The notes under the pieces were generated by a model that worked only from the letters and a program-made list of their open reading frames with translations, was not told the origin of the DNA and made no database searches. A program made the position numbers and the translations under genes. 64,000 bases of DNA, taken from an uncultured Holophaga sp. GTDB lineage: Bacteria > Acidobacteriota > Holophagae > Holophagales > Holophagaceae. Location: NCBI RefSeq assembly GCF_963677305.1, contig NZ_OY781925.1, positions 2,147,501 to 2,211,500 of the forward strand. The letters run 5' to 3'. Below are positions 51,330-63,932 of the stretch, piece by piece (the stretch's first letter is position 1; every line of letters starts with the position of its first letter).

Positions 51330-52013
51330 ATGGGGCTGCTGGATTCCATGAACCTTCCGAACTACCTGACCTTCGCCCGGATCCTGATGGTGCCCATCCT
51401 CGTGGTGGTGCTGATGACACGGGTGAGGAGCTATGAAATCATCGGTATTGCCGTCTTCTGGGCGGCCTCCATCACGGATCTGCTGGATGGTTATCTGGCC
51501 CGTAAGTGGAGCCAGGTGACGACCCTGGGCAAGCTGCTGGACCCCCTGGCGGACAAGCTCCTGGTGAGTGGGGCCCTCATCTCCCTGGTGGAGCTCAACC
51601 TCGCCCCTGCTTGGATGGTCTTCATCATCCTGGCCCGGGAGATGGCCATCACCGGACTGCGCTCCATCGCCAGCGAAGAGGGCATCACCATTGCGGCCGA
51701 GAAGCTCGGCAAGTGGAAGCTGGGGGCCCAGATCGCCTCCATCTCCTGCCTCATCCTGGGTCCCCAGCTGGACGCCTGGATGTACCAGTGGACCGGCTGG
51801 CAGGTCTTCCAGTTCTTCATCCAGCTCAACCGCCCCTTCAGCTTCTTCCTGGGCCTCGGGGTCCTCCTGCTCTGGGTGGCGACCCTTCTCGCCCTCATCA
51901 GTGGTGTCTCTTACATCCGCAACTTCTGGCGCTTGGTGTCCTCCCGGGTCGCGACGGGGCAGAGCCGGATCACCCGCGAGGAAGATCCTTCTGGAAAAGA
52001 CCCCCGTCCATGA
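51330..52013 (+). CDS. pgsA: CDP-diacylglycerol-glycerol-3-phosphate 3-phosphatidyltransferase
   Basis: 227 residues. It makes phosphatidylglycerol phosphate at the inner membrane. The CDP-alcohol phosphotransferase motif is complete: Asp50-x2-Asp53-Gly54-x2-Ala57-Arg58 ... Gly67-x3-Asp71-x3-Asp75 (ITDLLDGYLARKW, LGKLLDPLADK). About five to six helices. The typical N-terminus MNLPNYLTFARI begins at an internal ATG (51348), so that codon may be the true start. Stop overlaps the DUF502 gene by 4 nt. Confidence 0.92.
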   Translation: MGLLDSMNLPNYLTFARILMVPILVVVLMTRVRSYEIIGIAVFWAASITDLLDGYLARKWSQVTTLGKLLDPLADKLLVSGALISLVELNLAPAWMVFIILAREMAITGLRSIASEEGITIAAEKLGKWKLGAQIASISCLILGPQLDAWMYQWTGWQVFQFFIQLNRPFSFFLGLGVLLLWVATLLALISGVSYIRNFWRLVSSRVATGQSRITREEDPSGKDPRP

Positions 52014-52624
52014 TCCGAAAATACCTCGTCGCAGGGTTCTTCTCGCTGCTTCCCCTGGCGGTGACGCTCTGGGTCCTCTATCTGATTTTCACCACCCTGG
52101 TGGGTGTCTTCCAAGGGCCCATCGCCTGGGTGGCGGTGCAGTTCGGTCTCCACACCATCCCCTACTGGGTTCTGGCAGGTCTGAGCCTCCTGGCCATGCT
52201 GGGGCTGCTCATCCTCACGGGCATGTTGGTGGGCAACCTCCTGGGCCGCCAGCTTCTCCAGTGGCTGGACAACCTCATGCTCAACATCCCTCTGGTGAAG
52301 GGGGTGTACGGAGCCACCAAGCAGCTGATGAGCGCCGTCCAGCAGGGCAAGGGGGGGAGCTTCCGGGAGGTGGTGCTGGTGGAGTGGCCCATGCCGGGCT
52401 CCTACACCCTGGGTCTGGTGGCCCGCAAGGACTGTCTCTGGGTGATGCCGGAAGGACCGGAGAGGGTGGCGGTCTACGTTCCCACGGCGCCCAACCCCAC
52501 CTCCGGCTACGTGATCATGGTGGAGCGGAGCAGGCTCAGGACTGTGGACATGAGCCCCGAGCAGGTGGTGGCCTGGGCCGTGAGCGCGGGCGTGGTCATC
52601 CCGAACCACGGGACCCAGGCCTGA
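52010..52624 (+). CDS. DUF502-family membrane protein
   Basis: 204 residues. Two hydrophobic segments near the N-terminus (about 5-30 and 55-80), then a soluble domain with NIPLVKGVYGATKQL, REVVLVEWPMPGSYTLGLVA and VYVPTAPNPTSGYVIMVERS, the DUF502 signatures. No activity is known for the family. The ATGA overlap with pgsA suggests a shared envelope-lipid context. Confidence 0.9.
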   Translation: MIRKYLVAGFFSLLPLAVTLWVLYLIFTTLVGVFQGPIAWVAVQFGLHTIPYWVLAGLSLLAMLGLLILTGMLVGNLLGRQLLQWLDNLMLNIPLVKGVYGATKQLMSAVQQGKGGSFREVVLVEWPMPGSYTLGLVARKDCLWVMPEGPERVAVYVPTAPNPTSGYVIMVERSRLRTVDMSPEQVVAWAVSAGVVIPNHGTQA

Positions 52625-52689
52625 GCCTGCCCCTCGCCTGTTGAGCTCCAGTCACCCGGGTCTCCGGGGCCTGGGCGTGTACCGTGAAC

Positions 52690-52698
52690 TGCTAGAAT
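52690..52698 (+). promoter_or_regulatory. Extended -10 promoter of bioB
   Basis: TG-C-TAGAAT at 52690-52698 is an extended -10; it predicts initiation near 52705 and a leader of about 12 nt before the ATG at 52717. No biotin-repressor operator was recognised. Confidence 0.45.
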
Positions 52699-52716
52699 GG
52701 ACGCTGGAAACTGCTG

Positions 52717-53652
52717 ATGCCGACGCTACAAGAAATCCGAACCATCCACGATCTCCCCATCCCCGAGCTGCTGTACCGGGCTGCCACGGTCCACCGGACC
52801 CACTGGGACCCCAACCGCATCCAGTTCTGCACTCTGGATGCCATCCAGTCTGGAGCCTGCCCCGAGGACTGTGCCTATTGCCCTCAGTCCGCCCACCATG
52901 GGACCGGCGTGAAGCCCGAGCCCCTCAAGGAGCTGGAGCGCGTTCTGGAGGGGGCCCGCCGGGCCAAGGCCTCCGGGTCCACCCGGTACTGCATGGGGGC
53001 CAGCTGGCGCGAGGTGAAGGATGGTGAGCCCTTCGAGCAGGTGCTGGAGATCGTTCGGGCTGTGGCCGCCTTGGACATGGAGGTCTGCGTCACCTTGGGG
53101 ATGCTGAGCGAGGCCCAGGCCCGGCGCCTCAAGGATGCGGGCTGCACGGTCTACAACCACAACATCGACAGCAGTCGTGAGTTCTACGAAACCATCATTT
53201 CCACGCGGAAGTTCGAGGACCGTCTCCAGACTATCCGCGCTGTGCGGGCGGCTGGGCTTGAGGTCTGCTCCGGGGGGATCGTGGGCATGGGCGAGAAGGT
53301 GGAGGACCGCATCCACTTCCTGCACGAGCTCTCCCTCATGGAGCCTCCGCCGGAGAGCATCCCCATCAACCAGTTGGTGAGCGTGACGGGGACACCCCTG
53401 GAAGGGGTCGAACCTCCGCCGCCCATGGAGTTCATCCGCATGATCGCCACGGCGCGCATCCTCTTCCCGGAGAGTCGCATCCGCCTCAGTGCGGGCCGCA
53501 CGGCCATGAGCACCGAGATGCAGGCCATGGCCTTCTTCGCAGGAGCCAACAGCCTCTTCACCGGAGAGAAGCTCCTCATGACCCCCAACCCGGGCAGGAC
53601 TGCCGACGAGCAGCTGATGGCCGAGCTGGGGATGGAGATCGAGAAGGCCTAG
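52717..53652 (+). CDS. bioB: Biotin synthase
   Basis: 311 residues. Radical-SAM enzyme that inserts sulfur into dethiobiotin. The [4Fe-4S] motif is Cys48-x3-Cys52-x2-Cys55 (GACPEDCAYC). The [2Fe-2S] ligands are the Cys in STRYCMGASWR, MEVCVTLGML and GLEVCSGGIVGMGE, with Arg in IRLSAGR. It is complete. No other bio gene is adjacent. The nearby giant biotin-dependent carboxylase (about 1.7 kb downstream) is a consumer of the cofactor, though transcribed on the other strand. Confidence 0.96.
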   Translation: MPTLQEIRTIHDLPIPELLYRAATVHRTHWDPNRIQFCTLDAIQSGACPEDCAYCPQSAHHGTGVKPEPLKELERVLEGARRAKASGSTRYCMGASWREVKDGEPFEQVLEIVRAVAALDMEVCVTLGMLSEAQARRLKDAGCTVYNHNIDSSREFYETIISTRKFEDRLQTIRAVRAAGLEVCSGGIVGMGEKVEDRIHFLHELSLMEPPPESIPINQLVSVTGTPLEGVEPPPPMEFIRMIATARILFPESRIRLSAGRTAMSTEMQAMAFFAGANSLFTGEKLLMTPNPGRTADEQLMAELGMEIEKA

Positions 53653-53658
53653 GGTCTC

Positions 53659-55248
53659 TCAGAGGCGGAAGAGGCTCACTTTCCCTTGGAGCCCTTCCGC
53701 CAACTGGTGCAGATCCGAGGAGGTCCGGGCCACTTCATTGGTGGTGGAGGACATCTCCGTGATGGCTGAGGCGATGGCCACGGACTCGCTGTTGCTCATC
53801 TCAACCTGACGGGCGACATCCGCCCCCGCCGCCGCCTGTTCGGTGGTGGCGGAGGTGGTCTCCCGCATCAGGGTGCCGAACTCGTCCAGGATGGTGCGGA
53901 CCTGGCGCATGATCTCCACCGTCCTGCCCACCGTGCTGCCCCCCTGCTCGACAGCTTCGTTGGCCTCGGTGATGAAGCGCGCGATTTCCTTGGCGGAGAC
54001 ACTGCTGCGCTCGGCCAGCTTGCGGACTTCCTCGGCTACCACGGCGAAGCCCTTGCCATGCTCCCCGGCCTTGGCGGCCTCGATGGCGGCATTGAGGGAG
54101 AGGAGATTGGTCTGCTGGGCGATCTCCTGGATCACGGTCACAGCCTTGGCGATCTGCTCAGCGGTCTCGGTGATCCGGCCCATGGCCTCTTGGGTGGCGG
54201 ACCCGGCCCGGTCCCCTTCAGCGGTGGCCTGCTCGGCCCCCTCCAGCCGATCCAGGGAAACCTGGGCCCCACGGCTGACCTCTTCGATGGAGGCCGAGAG
54301 TTGGGCCACCGCGGCGACGACCCGCTCAGAGGAGTTCCGCTGGCTGTCGGCGCTCCGGGCGATCTCGGCGCTGGTGGCGGCCATCTCCTCCGCTGAGGCC
54401 GAGAGTTGGGTGGCTCCGCTGGCCAGGCTCTCCATGCCACTGCGCATGCCACCGATCACGCCCTTCAGTTGTTCGATCATCCTGTTGAGCACCTGACTCA
54501 TCTCCCCGAACTCGTCCTTCGAGCGCAGCTCCGCCCGGACCCGGAGGTCCCCATCGGCTACTGCCTCCAGGGAACGTTTGAAGCTGACCAGGGAGCCATC
54601 GATGCCCTGGACGAGCAGGTAGCCGAGGCCGATGCCGATGGCGAGCATGGCCAGGGTGAAGGCCCACCCGATCCTGGTGGTCCAGCGGTAGCGCGTCCCG
54701 TTCTGCACCAGGGACTTCTCCATGCCGGTACGGAAGGACTCCACGAGGGCATAGCTTGTGGTGTTGAGCTCATCCAGGCTGACCATGAGCTTGTCTTTCA
54801 TCAGATTGCCGGCGGTGACCAGATCATTGGCACGGGAGGCCGGCAGGAACTGCTGGTCCCGCAAGGTCCGGAAGGCCTTGAGCTGCTCGCCGAAGCGCTG
54901 GCAGGCCTCTGCCTGCCTGCTTCCGACGGTCTTGAGGAACAGAGCCCACTCCTGGTCGAGGGTGGCGTCGGTGCCGTTGAGCTCCATCTCGATCTGCTGC
55001 TTGATGGCGGGAGGAGCAGACATGTGCGCCGTACAGTGGAAGGTGGTCTTCTGGAGGAGCCGCCTGACCTCGGAGAGGTGGAGCAGGGGCTGGACGTCCT
55101 GGTGCACGACCTGCTCGAGTCCCTGGTTGCCCAGGCGTCCGACCGCGCTGGCAGAGAAGCCCATGAGGAGGAGAGACACCCCCAGCAGGGCGATGACCAG
55201 GGTGACTTTCCACTTCACCGCCATATTGGCGAACCAGACCAAGCGCAT
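53659..55248 (-). CDS. Methyl-accepting chemotaxis protein
   Basis: 529 residues. Helix 1 (about 14-36), a periplasmic four-helix-bundle sensor (about 37-190), helix 2 (about 192-215), HAMP ([23 protein letters not shown] in part), and a cytoplasmic signalling bundle. The hairpin tip is [20 protein letters not shown], followed by [15 protein letters not shown], the universal receptor tip that binds CheA/CheW. No C-terminal CheR pentapeptide. The ligand is unknown. It ends 6 nt from bioB, converging. Confidence 0.94.
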   Translation of the reverse strand: MRLVWFANMAVKWKVTLVIALLGVSLLLMGFSASAVGRLGNQGLEQVVHQDVQPLLHLSEVRRLLQKTTFHCTAHMSAPPAIKQQIEMELNGTDATLDQEWALFLKTVGSRQAEACQRFGEQLKAFRTLRDQQFLPASRANDLVTAGNLMKDKLMVSLDELNTTSYALVESFRTGMEKSLVQNGTRYRWTTRIGWAFTLAMLAIGIGLGYLLVQGIDGSLVSFKRSLEAVADGDLRVRAELRSKDEFGEMSQVLNRMIEQLKGVIGGMRSGMESLASGATQLSASAEEMAATSAEIARSADSQRNSSERVVAAVAQLSASIEEVSRGAQVSLDRLEGAEQATAEGDRAGSATQEAMGRITETAEQIAKAVTVIQEIAQQTNLLSLNAAIEAAKAGEHGKGFAVVAEEVRKLAERSSVSAKEIARFITEANEAVEQGGSTVGRTVEIMRQVRTILDEFGTLMRETTSATTEQAAAGADVARQVEMSNSESVAIASAITEMSSTTNEVARTSSDLHQLAEGLQGKVSLFRL

Positions 55249-55336
55249 GCCACCCCCTTTGGAAGAGTCGAGATTGTCAGTTAGTTTACGGACAGTCTAC
55301 TCGTCTTCCGCCAAGAAGGGGGTGGTCCAGGTCACA

Positions 55337-58300
55337 TCAGCGGGCGCTCTGGCAGCTGCAGTTCAGACCCGCTTCGATGGCGTCCACCAGGGAGGCCCTG
55401 ATGTTGGCGGGCTCAATGATGGCATCCAGAGAGCCCACCTTCAGGGCCCGATCCACGGTGTGGATCGCGTCGAACTGGGCTGCGACCTCCCGGGTCTTCT
55501 CGGCGAGGACCGTGCTCATGAGGGTCTGGAGGTCCTTGCGGGCCCGGCTGTTGGTGGGATCGGCCTTGAGGCGCTTCTCCGCCTTCTGGACCCGCGGATC
55601 CTGGATGGCCAGGCTGCGGGCCTCTTCGGGGAACACCACCGCTGCGGCTGGGGCTCCACCGATGACGGAGGCGTACGAGCCGGTGAGGGCCAGGGACTTC
55701 AGGTTCGGGTTCAGGTGCTTGGAGAAGACCACATAGGCACCGCCGTGGTAGCGGGCCACGACGCAGAAGACGATGGGCCCCTTGAAGTTCACGATGGCCC
55801 GTCCGATCTCCGCACCGTATTCCAGCTGCAGCCGACGCATGGACTCGGGAGAGCCGTCGAAGCCTGACAGGTTGGCGATGACGATGAGGGGCCGGTTGCC
55901 GGAGGCCGAGTTGATGGCTCGGGCGATCTTCTTGGAGGCCTGGGGGAAGAGGGTGCCACCGGACCAGGACTCGGGGCCGTCCGAGGGGACGTAGCCCATG
56001 CGGGGCAGGGGCTTGGACTCGATGCCCACGAAGCAGGCGGGCCAGCCGCCGATGTGGGCTTCCCAGATGACCGCCACGTCGGCATCGGTGGTGACGGGCC
56101 AGCGCTCCAGGGGCTCGCAGTCCTTGTCGATGATGGCCCGCAGGGTGGCGCGGATATCGAAGGGCTTCTTGCGGCCGGGGTTGGTGTCCTCGCCGAAGAT
56201 CTCGCCAAAGGTCTCGAAGGCTTCGGGGCCGGTGTAGGCCTCCAGGCAGACATTGCGGTCCACGGGGTCGCTGGTGGGACGGCGGCGGGGGCAGGGCTCG
56301 CCGGGTACCCGGTAGGTGTGCTCATAGTGGCGCATCAGGATGCGGCAGGCATCACCCAGGTCGCGGGCGTGGTACTGGGCCTGGCCGTTGGGGCCCATGA
56401 TGCGCTCAAAGCCGCCGATACCCAGGTTGTCCTCGGCCGAAACGCTGCCGGAGTAGTCCAGGGCGCGTTTCCCGGTGAGGAGCATGGATCCGCTGGGGGT
56501 CATGATCAGGCAGCCGCGGGTATGCATGAGCATGGTGGCTTCGGCGTTCCAGTAGGACTGGGCACCGACATTGATGCCGTCCACCACGACATTGATCTCT
56601 CCGCCCTTCTGGGTGAAGAGGATGATCCGGCGCAGGACAGAGGCGGTCCAGTCCAGGTTCTCGGTGCCGGAGTCCATGGCGATCTTGGCGCCACTGGAGA
56701 CCGGGAACCACTCCACGGGCAGGCCCAGTTCCTCGGCCAGGTCCAGAGCGGCGATGACACGGCGGCACTCGCTCTCGGCCAGGGCGCCCAGTTCCCGGGT
56801 TGCATCGCCCAGGACCAGGACCCGGGTGAAGCCCTCGGGGTGGATGTCCGTGAAGTTGCGGATCATGCCCACGACGACGTTGGCCTGGTTCTCCCCATAG
56901 GGGCGATCCTTGACGGAGACGAGGCGGTCGGGATTCTCGGGATCCAGGTCGAACTCCTCGAACTCGCCTCGGGGGAGCTCAGGGGTGGCTTCCACCGGGC
57001 TGAGCATCTTGACGATCTCGTAGACATAGGGGACACGGCGCTGCCGGGCGCGCACCAGCTTGAGGGTGTAGTCATCGAGAGCGCGGAGGGGCTCGGAGTG
57101 CGGGTTGTTCAGGGTCATCTCGTGGCGCGGGCCGGTGCGGTCGGAGATGGACATGACCGTCTCGACGGCAGGTTCCGCGAGGTCCTCCTGGAGCTTCAGG
57201 TGGATGGAGATCTTCTCCAGGCCCAGGTTCTGGGCGGAGGGGAAGAGGTTGTCCACGATCCGGAAGATGTCATCCCGGCTCGCCTGCAGGGTCGGCCACA
57301 GGAAGATGGTGATGCGGTTCCAGGGCAGGCGGGTCTTGGGACCCCGGCCGAGCTGCTGGTTACGGATGGCGTGGAAGGACTCCAGAAGGGTGTATTCGAA
57401 CTCCGGCAGGGCCGTGATGCGGCCTTCCGCATCGCGCACCGGGTGGAGTACACGGACTTCGGCGGTAGCGAAGAAGCGCTCGTCCCGGGGGTTCTGCTTG
57501 GCCTTGGCGTGGAAGAGGTGGAGATCCTCTGAGCTGAAGATCCGACGAGCCTCGAAGTCGCGCATGCGCCACAGCTCCAGGCGCTCGGCCATGGCTGGGT
57601 GGAAGCCCCGTTGGATGGCGATCTCCTTCCAGCGCCCCCCCTCCCGCAGGAAAGTGAAGTACTGGATGGATGTCTCGGGATGGATGAGCATGACGCAGAC
57701 CCGCTGCAGTCGGGGGTCCAGCTCGCAGGCGGCCAGGGCCTCGGCCAGTTTCTGGTGGTCCGACTCTTCGCAGGGCTCCGTGGGCGCGGAGATGAAGAGG
57801 TCCACCACCGCCTCGGCCCGAGTGGGAATCTGGGCGGCCAGGTGGTTCAGGCCCTTGAGGGCCTCCACTGCGTCCTCAAGTTCGGCATAAGTTGCCAGGA
57901 TGCGGAGAGGCTGTTCCTCGGTCTCGCAGCGGGCCAGGAGCTGAAGGCGTCCCGCGGTCCGCACGGCACAGGGGTCGTTGACCGGACGCGGGCGGTAGAG
58001 GCGCCGGATCATCACCTCCATGACCAGGGCCATCAGGCTCTCGTCCCCGTGGATGAGCATGGGGGCGAAGTAGGACATGAGTGAGAATGGGAAGCGCGTC
58101 AGCTCGGCCATGAGGGCGGCGCGCTCCTCGGCGAGCTCGGGGCTGAAGGCCGGGCCGAGGCCGGAGTGGGCCTCCTGGAGCCGCTTGAGGGCATCCCGGG
58201 CCTGTACGAGGGCCTCCGCTTTGCGCTGTTCCTGGTCCTGGGCCTCGAAGAGCTGGTAGCGGGCCTGGAGGGCGATCTCGCACACCGCCGGACTCGCCTG

Positions 58301-60961
58301 CTGGGTGAGGGCCACCAGCATGTCCAGGATGCGCCGGAAGCCGGGGCGCCGGGCCGAAGTGCGCCAAGCGGGGATCTCCAGGCAGGCCATGATCAGGGCG
58401 GTGATCACCCGGTTCTTGGTCTCCAGGTTCTGGTGCGAGCGGAAGATACGCACCAGGGCACTGTTGAGGGCTTGAACCGGGTTCAGGCTGGTGACGCCGT
58501 AGTGCTTGAGGGCCTTGCGGAGGGTCCACAGGAAGTCGTCCGGCAGCCCCTTGCCCTCGGAGCGGTATTCCCGGAGGTAGAGGTATAGGCTCTGCTGGTG
58601 GGAGTTCCAGGCTCCTGTGCTGGCGTTGTCGGCATACTGCCGGGAGAAGAGGCTCTCCAGGTCCATGTAGACCACCAGGAGGCGGGGCACGATATCGAAG
58701 TCGATGGAGGGACCGGGGGCATTGGGATCAGAGACGAGCCCCGCCAGGAACTCCCGGAGGGCATCGTCGCCCAGGTCGAAGCCCAGGAGAAGGCGGCGCA
58801 GCTCCCGCTGGACAAAGCGGTTCAGCTTGCCGTGATCGGCCTCGCCATTCTGGAGGGAGAGGACGGCCGTGTTGCTCGGGAAGGGGAGGCGGACGCTCTC
58901 CTTGGGCTTGGAGGTCGAGTCGGCCAGGGGCTCCATCACCAGAAGGGGCTCGCCGGCGGATACCTGCACACCCTGGCGGACCAGAACCTTGCGGACCCGG
59001 CCATCGATGGAGGCGGTGACGGGCATCTCCATCTTCATGGCCTCCAGGGCCAGAAGACGGTCACCGGCCTTGACCAGAGAGCCCTCCTTGACATGGAGCT
59101 TGAGGACCAAGCCAGGGGCTGGGGCGCGCATCAGGCCGCCCGGATCCCGGGAGATGTCGTAGCGCCAGCCGTCGATCTCCACGAGGTGGTCAAGGCCCGT
59201 GGAGACGGAAATGACGCGCCACTGGCGGGGGCCCTCGGGGGTCTCGCAGGCCACCCGGCACTCGTAGGGGCCGTCGTGGGTCAGACAGAAGTCGATCTGG
59301 GCCTCATCCACCCGCACCCGGTAGAAGTGGGGCTCCAGGGTGGAAACCTGGAACTGGTAGGTGGCTCCGCCGAACTGCAGTTCGATGGGGCGGCGCTGCT
59401 TAGGGGGCATGACCGGCCGGCCGCGGGAGGCGGAGGTGAAGAAGTTCAGTTCCTCCTCGCGGTGCTGACGACGATGCAGTTCCACTGCGGTGGCCAGAAG
59501 GGCGACCCAGGCGTCAGGGCCCGTAATGGCTGTGAAGCCCTTCTTCATGAGCCCATCGATCCAGCTGGTGTCGATGGCGGCGCCCATGAACTCGGGGCGC
59601 TGGAGGAGCTGGAGGAGGAAGGCTTTGTTGGTGTTGCCCCCCTCGACCACCAGGAGGGACTCCAGGAGGGCGCGGACCAGACGGGCCCGGGCCTGTTCGC
59701 GGGTGGCGCCGTAGGCGATGATCTTGGCGATCATGGAGTCGAACTCCACGGGGATCTGGTCCCCTTCGCGGATGCCAGAGTCGGTGCGGATACCGGGACC
59801 CAAGGCAGGGCGGAAGCAGACCACCTTGCCGGGGGCCGGGGCGAAGCCACGGGCAGGATCCTCTGCGCAAACCCGCACCTCGATGCAGTGCCCGTAGGAC
59901 TCGGGGGGCTCGGGGTCCAGGGCCTCACCCATGGCCACCGCCATCTGCATCTGGACCAGATCGACCCCGGTGGTCTCCTCGGTGACGGGATGCTCCACCT
60001 GGAGGCGGGTGTTCATCTCCATGAAGAAGACCGCACCGGTGGCGGCATCGTAGAGGAACTCGGCGGTGCCGGCGCTGGTGTAGCCCGCGGCCCGGGCGAT
60101 GCGGACCGCAGCCTCCTTGAGGGCCTGGTCCACGGCGGATGGAATGGGGGCCGGGGCCTCTTCGATGACCTTCTGATTGTTGCGCTGGGCGGAGCAGTCC
60201 CGGGTTCCCACAGCCCAGATGGTTCCGTGCTGGTCGGCAAGGACCTGGACCTCGACGTGGCGGGCGGCCCGCACCAGGGCCTCCATGAACACGGTGCCAT
60301 CCCCGAAGGCCTTGCGGGCCTCGGCGGAACAGGTCTCGAAGGCGTCCGCCAGCTCCTCTTCGCGGTGGATGAAGCGGATGCCACGACCACCACCCCCGGC
60401 GGTGGCCTTCATGACCAGGGGAAAGCCGATGTGCCGGGCATGGGTGAGGGCGGCCTCGACGGTCTCTACCGGACCGCCGCTCCAGGGGGCCACGGGAACC
60501 CCCGCGGACTCGGCGAGGAGCTTGGAGCCGATCTTGTCACCCAGCTTCCGCATGGCGTCGGCGGTGGGGCCGAGGAAGGTGATGCCCAGCTCTGTGCATA
60601 ACTCGGCGAACTCGGCATGTTCGGCCACGAAGCCCCAACCCACCCAGGCAGCATCCGCCTGGGTGGCCACCAGGGCCTCCCGCAGGGCACTGTAGTCCAG
60701 GTAGCGGCTCTTTCTCCGGGGCTTGCCCGCCTCATCCAGGTCCTTTTCGTCCAGGAACATGGCGGGCCCCAGGTTGAAGGAGGCATCGGCCTCCCGCACG
60801 AAGAGGGCGGACTCGTCGGGTTCGGTGTAGAGGGCGATGGTCTTGATGCAGGTCCGCCGGACTGTGTTCCAGTCCTTGACTGCCCGCAGGAGTCTCATGG
60901 CCGGCTCGCCCCGATTGATGATGGCGATCCTCTTGAAACCCATGGACTGGCCTTGCGTCAT
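55337..60961 (-). CDS. Single-chain multidomain acetyl/acyl-CoA carboxylase (eukaryote-like order)
   Basis: About 1874 residues. The start at 60961 has GGGAG 8 nt upstream; an in-frame ATG at 61018 is possible. Order: biotin carboxylase (about 1-450; NRGEPAMRLLRA, ATP-grasp KATAGGGGRGIRF, EMNTRLQVEHPVTEE); a beta-rich linker; biotin carrier with LALEAMKMEMPV (biotin Lys643); a long helical central region (about 690-1310); carboxyltransferase (about 1310-1874; ENQANVVVGMIRNF, SSGAKIAMDSG, GSYASVIGGAPAAAVVFPEEA). Bacteria usually split these functions over two to four proteins. The central region and CT entry (YVYEIVKML) parallel eukaryotic ACC. Substrate (acetyl-, propionyl- or longer acyl-CoA) cannot be told. 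Confidence 0.9.
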   Translation of the reverse strand: MTQGQSMGFKRIAIINRGEPAMRLLRAVKDWNTVRRTCIKTIALYTEPDESALFVREADASFNLGPAMFLDEKDLDEAGKPRRKSRYLDYSALREALVATQADAAWVGWGFVAEHAEFAELCTELGITFLGPTADAMRKLGDKIGSKLLAESAGVPVAPWSGGPVETVEAALTHARHIGFPLVMKATAGGGGRGIRFIHREEELADAFETCSAEARKAFGDGTVFMEALVRAARHVEVQVLADQHGTIWAVGTRDCSAQRNNQKVIEEAPAPIPSAVDQALKEAAVRIARAAGYTSAGTAEFLYDAATGAVFFMEMNTRLQVEHPVTEETTGVDLVQMQMAVAMGEALDPEPPESYGHCIEVRVCAEDPARGFAPAPGKVVCFRPALGPGIRTDSGIREGDQIPVEFDSMIAKIIAYGATREQARARLVRALLESLLVVEGGNTNKAFLLQLLQRPEFMGAAIDTSWIDGLMKKGFTAITGPDAWVALLATAVELHRRQHREEELNFFTSASRGRPVMPPKQRRPIELQFGGATYQFQVSTLEPHFYRVRVDEAQIDFCLTHDGPYECRVACETPEGPRQWRVISVSTGLDHLVEIDGWRYDISRDPGGLMRAPAPGLVLKLHVKEGSLVKAGDRLLALEAMKMEMPVTASIDGRVRKVLVRQGVQVSAGEPLLVMEPLADSTSKPKESVRLPFPSNTAVLSLQNGEADHGKLNRFVQRELRRLLLGFDLGDDALREFLAGLVSDPNAPGPSIDFDIVPRLLVVYMDLESLFSRQYADNASTGAWNSHQQSLYLYLREYRSEGKGLPDDFLWTLRKALKHYGVTSLNPVQALNSALVRIFRSHQNLETKNRVITALIMACLEIPAWRTSARRPGFRRILDMLVALTQQASPAVCEIALQARYQLFEAQDQEQRKAEALVQARDALKRLQEAHSGLGPAFSPELAEERAALMAELTRFPFSLMSYFAPMLIHGDESLMALVMEVMIRRLYRPRPVNDPCAVRTAGRLQLLARCETEEQPLRILATYAELEDAVEALKGLNHLAAQIPTRAEAVVDLFISAPTEPCEESDHQKLAEALAACELDPRLQRVCVMLIHPETSIQYFTFLREGGRWKEIAIQRGFHPAMAERLELWRMRDFEARRIFSSEDLHLFHAKAKQNPRDERFFATAEVRVLHPVRDAEGRITALPEFEYTLLESFHAIRNQQLGRGPKTRLPWNRITIFLWPTLQASRDDIFRIVDNLFPSAQNLGLEKISIHLKLQEDLAEPAVETVMSISDRTGPRHEMTLNNPHSEPLRALDDYTLKLVRARQRRVPYVYEIVKMLSPVEATPELPRGEFEEFDLDPENPDRLVSVKDRPYGENQANVVVGMIRNFTDIHPEGFTRVLVLGDATRELGALAESECRRVIAALDLAEELGLPVEWFPVSSGAKIAMDSGTENLDWTASVLRRIILFTQKGGEINVVVDGINVGAQSYWNAEATMLMHTRGCLIMTPSGSMLLTGKRALDYSGSVSAEDNLGIGGFERIMGPNGQAQYHARDLGDACRILMRHYEHTYRVPGEPCPRRRPTSDPVDRNVCLEAYTGPEAFETFGEIFGEDTNPGRKKPFDIRATLRAIIDKDCEPLERWPVTTDADVAVIWEAHIGGWPACFVGIESKPLPRMGYVPSDGPESWSGGTLFPQASKKIARAINSASGNRPLIVIANLSGFDGSPESMRRLQLEYGAEIGRAIVNFKGPIVFCVVARYHGGAYVVFSKHLNPNLKSLALTGSYASVIGGAPAAAVVFPEEARSLAIQDPRVQKAEKRLKADPTNSRARKDLQTLMSTVLAEKTREVAAQFDAIHTVDRALKVGSLDAIIEPANIRASLVDAIEAGLNCSCQSAR

Positions 60962-61128
60962 ATCGGCTGCTCCCGTACATGGAACACCCAAGCCTGCGGC
61001 ATTCCAGCCCTCGATCATCCTGCTTTTGGGGCGCTCTGGTCAACTTGGACGTGACGGGGGGCACCTCGAAACTTCCCAATCGCCCCGAATCCAAGGGGAT
61101 TCTCCTGGAAGGTCGCGCCACCACGGGC

Positions 61129-61156
61129 TGCCGGGTCACCCGGCATCATGTAGAAT
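61129..61156 (+). promoter_or_regulatory. valS promoter with embedded palindrome
   Basis: TAGAAT (61151-61156) is a good -10, with CTGCCG 17 bp upstream as a weak -35. Between them lies the perfect palindrome TGCCGGG-TCA-CCCGGCA (61129-61145). The arrangement suggests an operator in the promoter spacer, or a hairpin ending an upstream transcript. Confidence 0.4.
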
Positions 61157-61251
61157 GACCCTCTCCGCCCCTCGTCGGACGAGCCTCCGGCGGTGCAGTC
61201 ACCGGGGAGACCGGACCGGGGCCGAACTGATCCGCACTTCTCGGGAATCCT

Positions 61252-63870
<2,619 letters not shown>

Positions 63871-63932
63871 AGGTGCTGATCTCCCCTGGGTGGTGATATG
63901 ATCATACGAATATCCCACCCTCTGGAGACCTG

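Noticed and set aside
58598..60601. Plus-strand open frame of about 667 codons opposite the carboxylase
   Set aside because: Gly/Asp/His-rich low-information product, no ribosome site, fully inside a gene with clear catalytic motifs.
61019..61251. T-box or other tRNA-sensing leader for valS
   Set aside because: No T-box consensus (AGGGTGGNACCGCG-like) or specifier stem; this class is also not expected in a diderm of this type.
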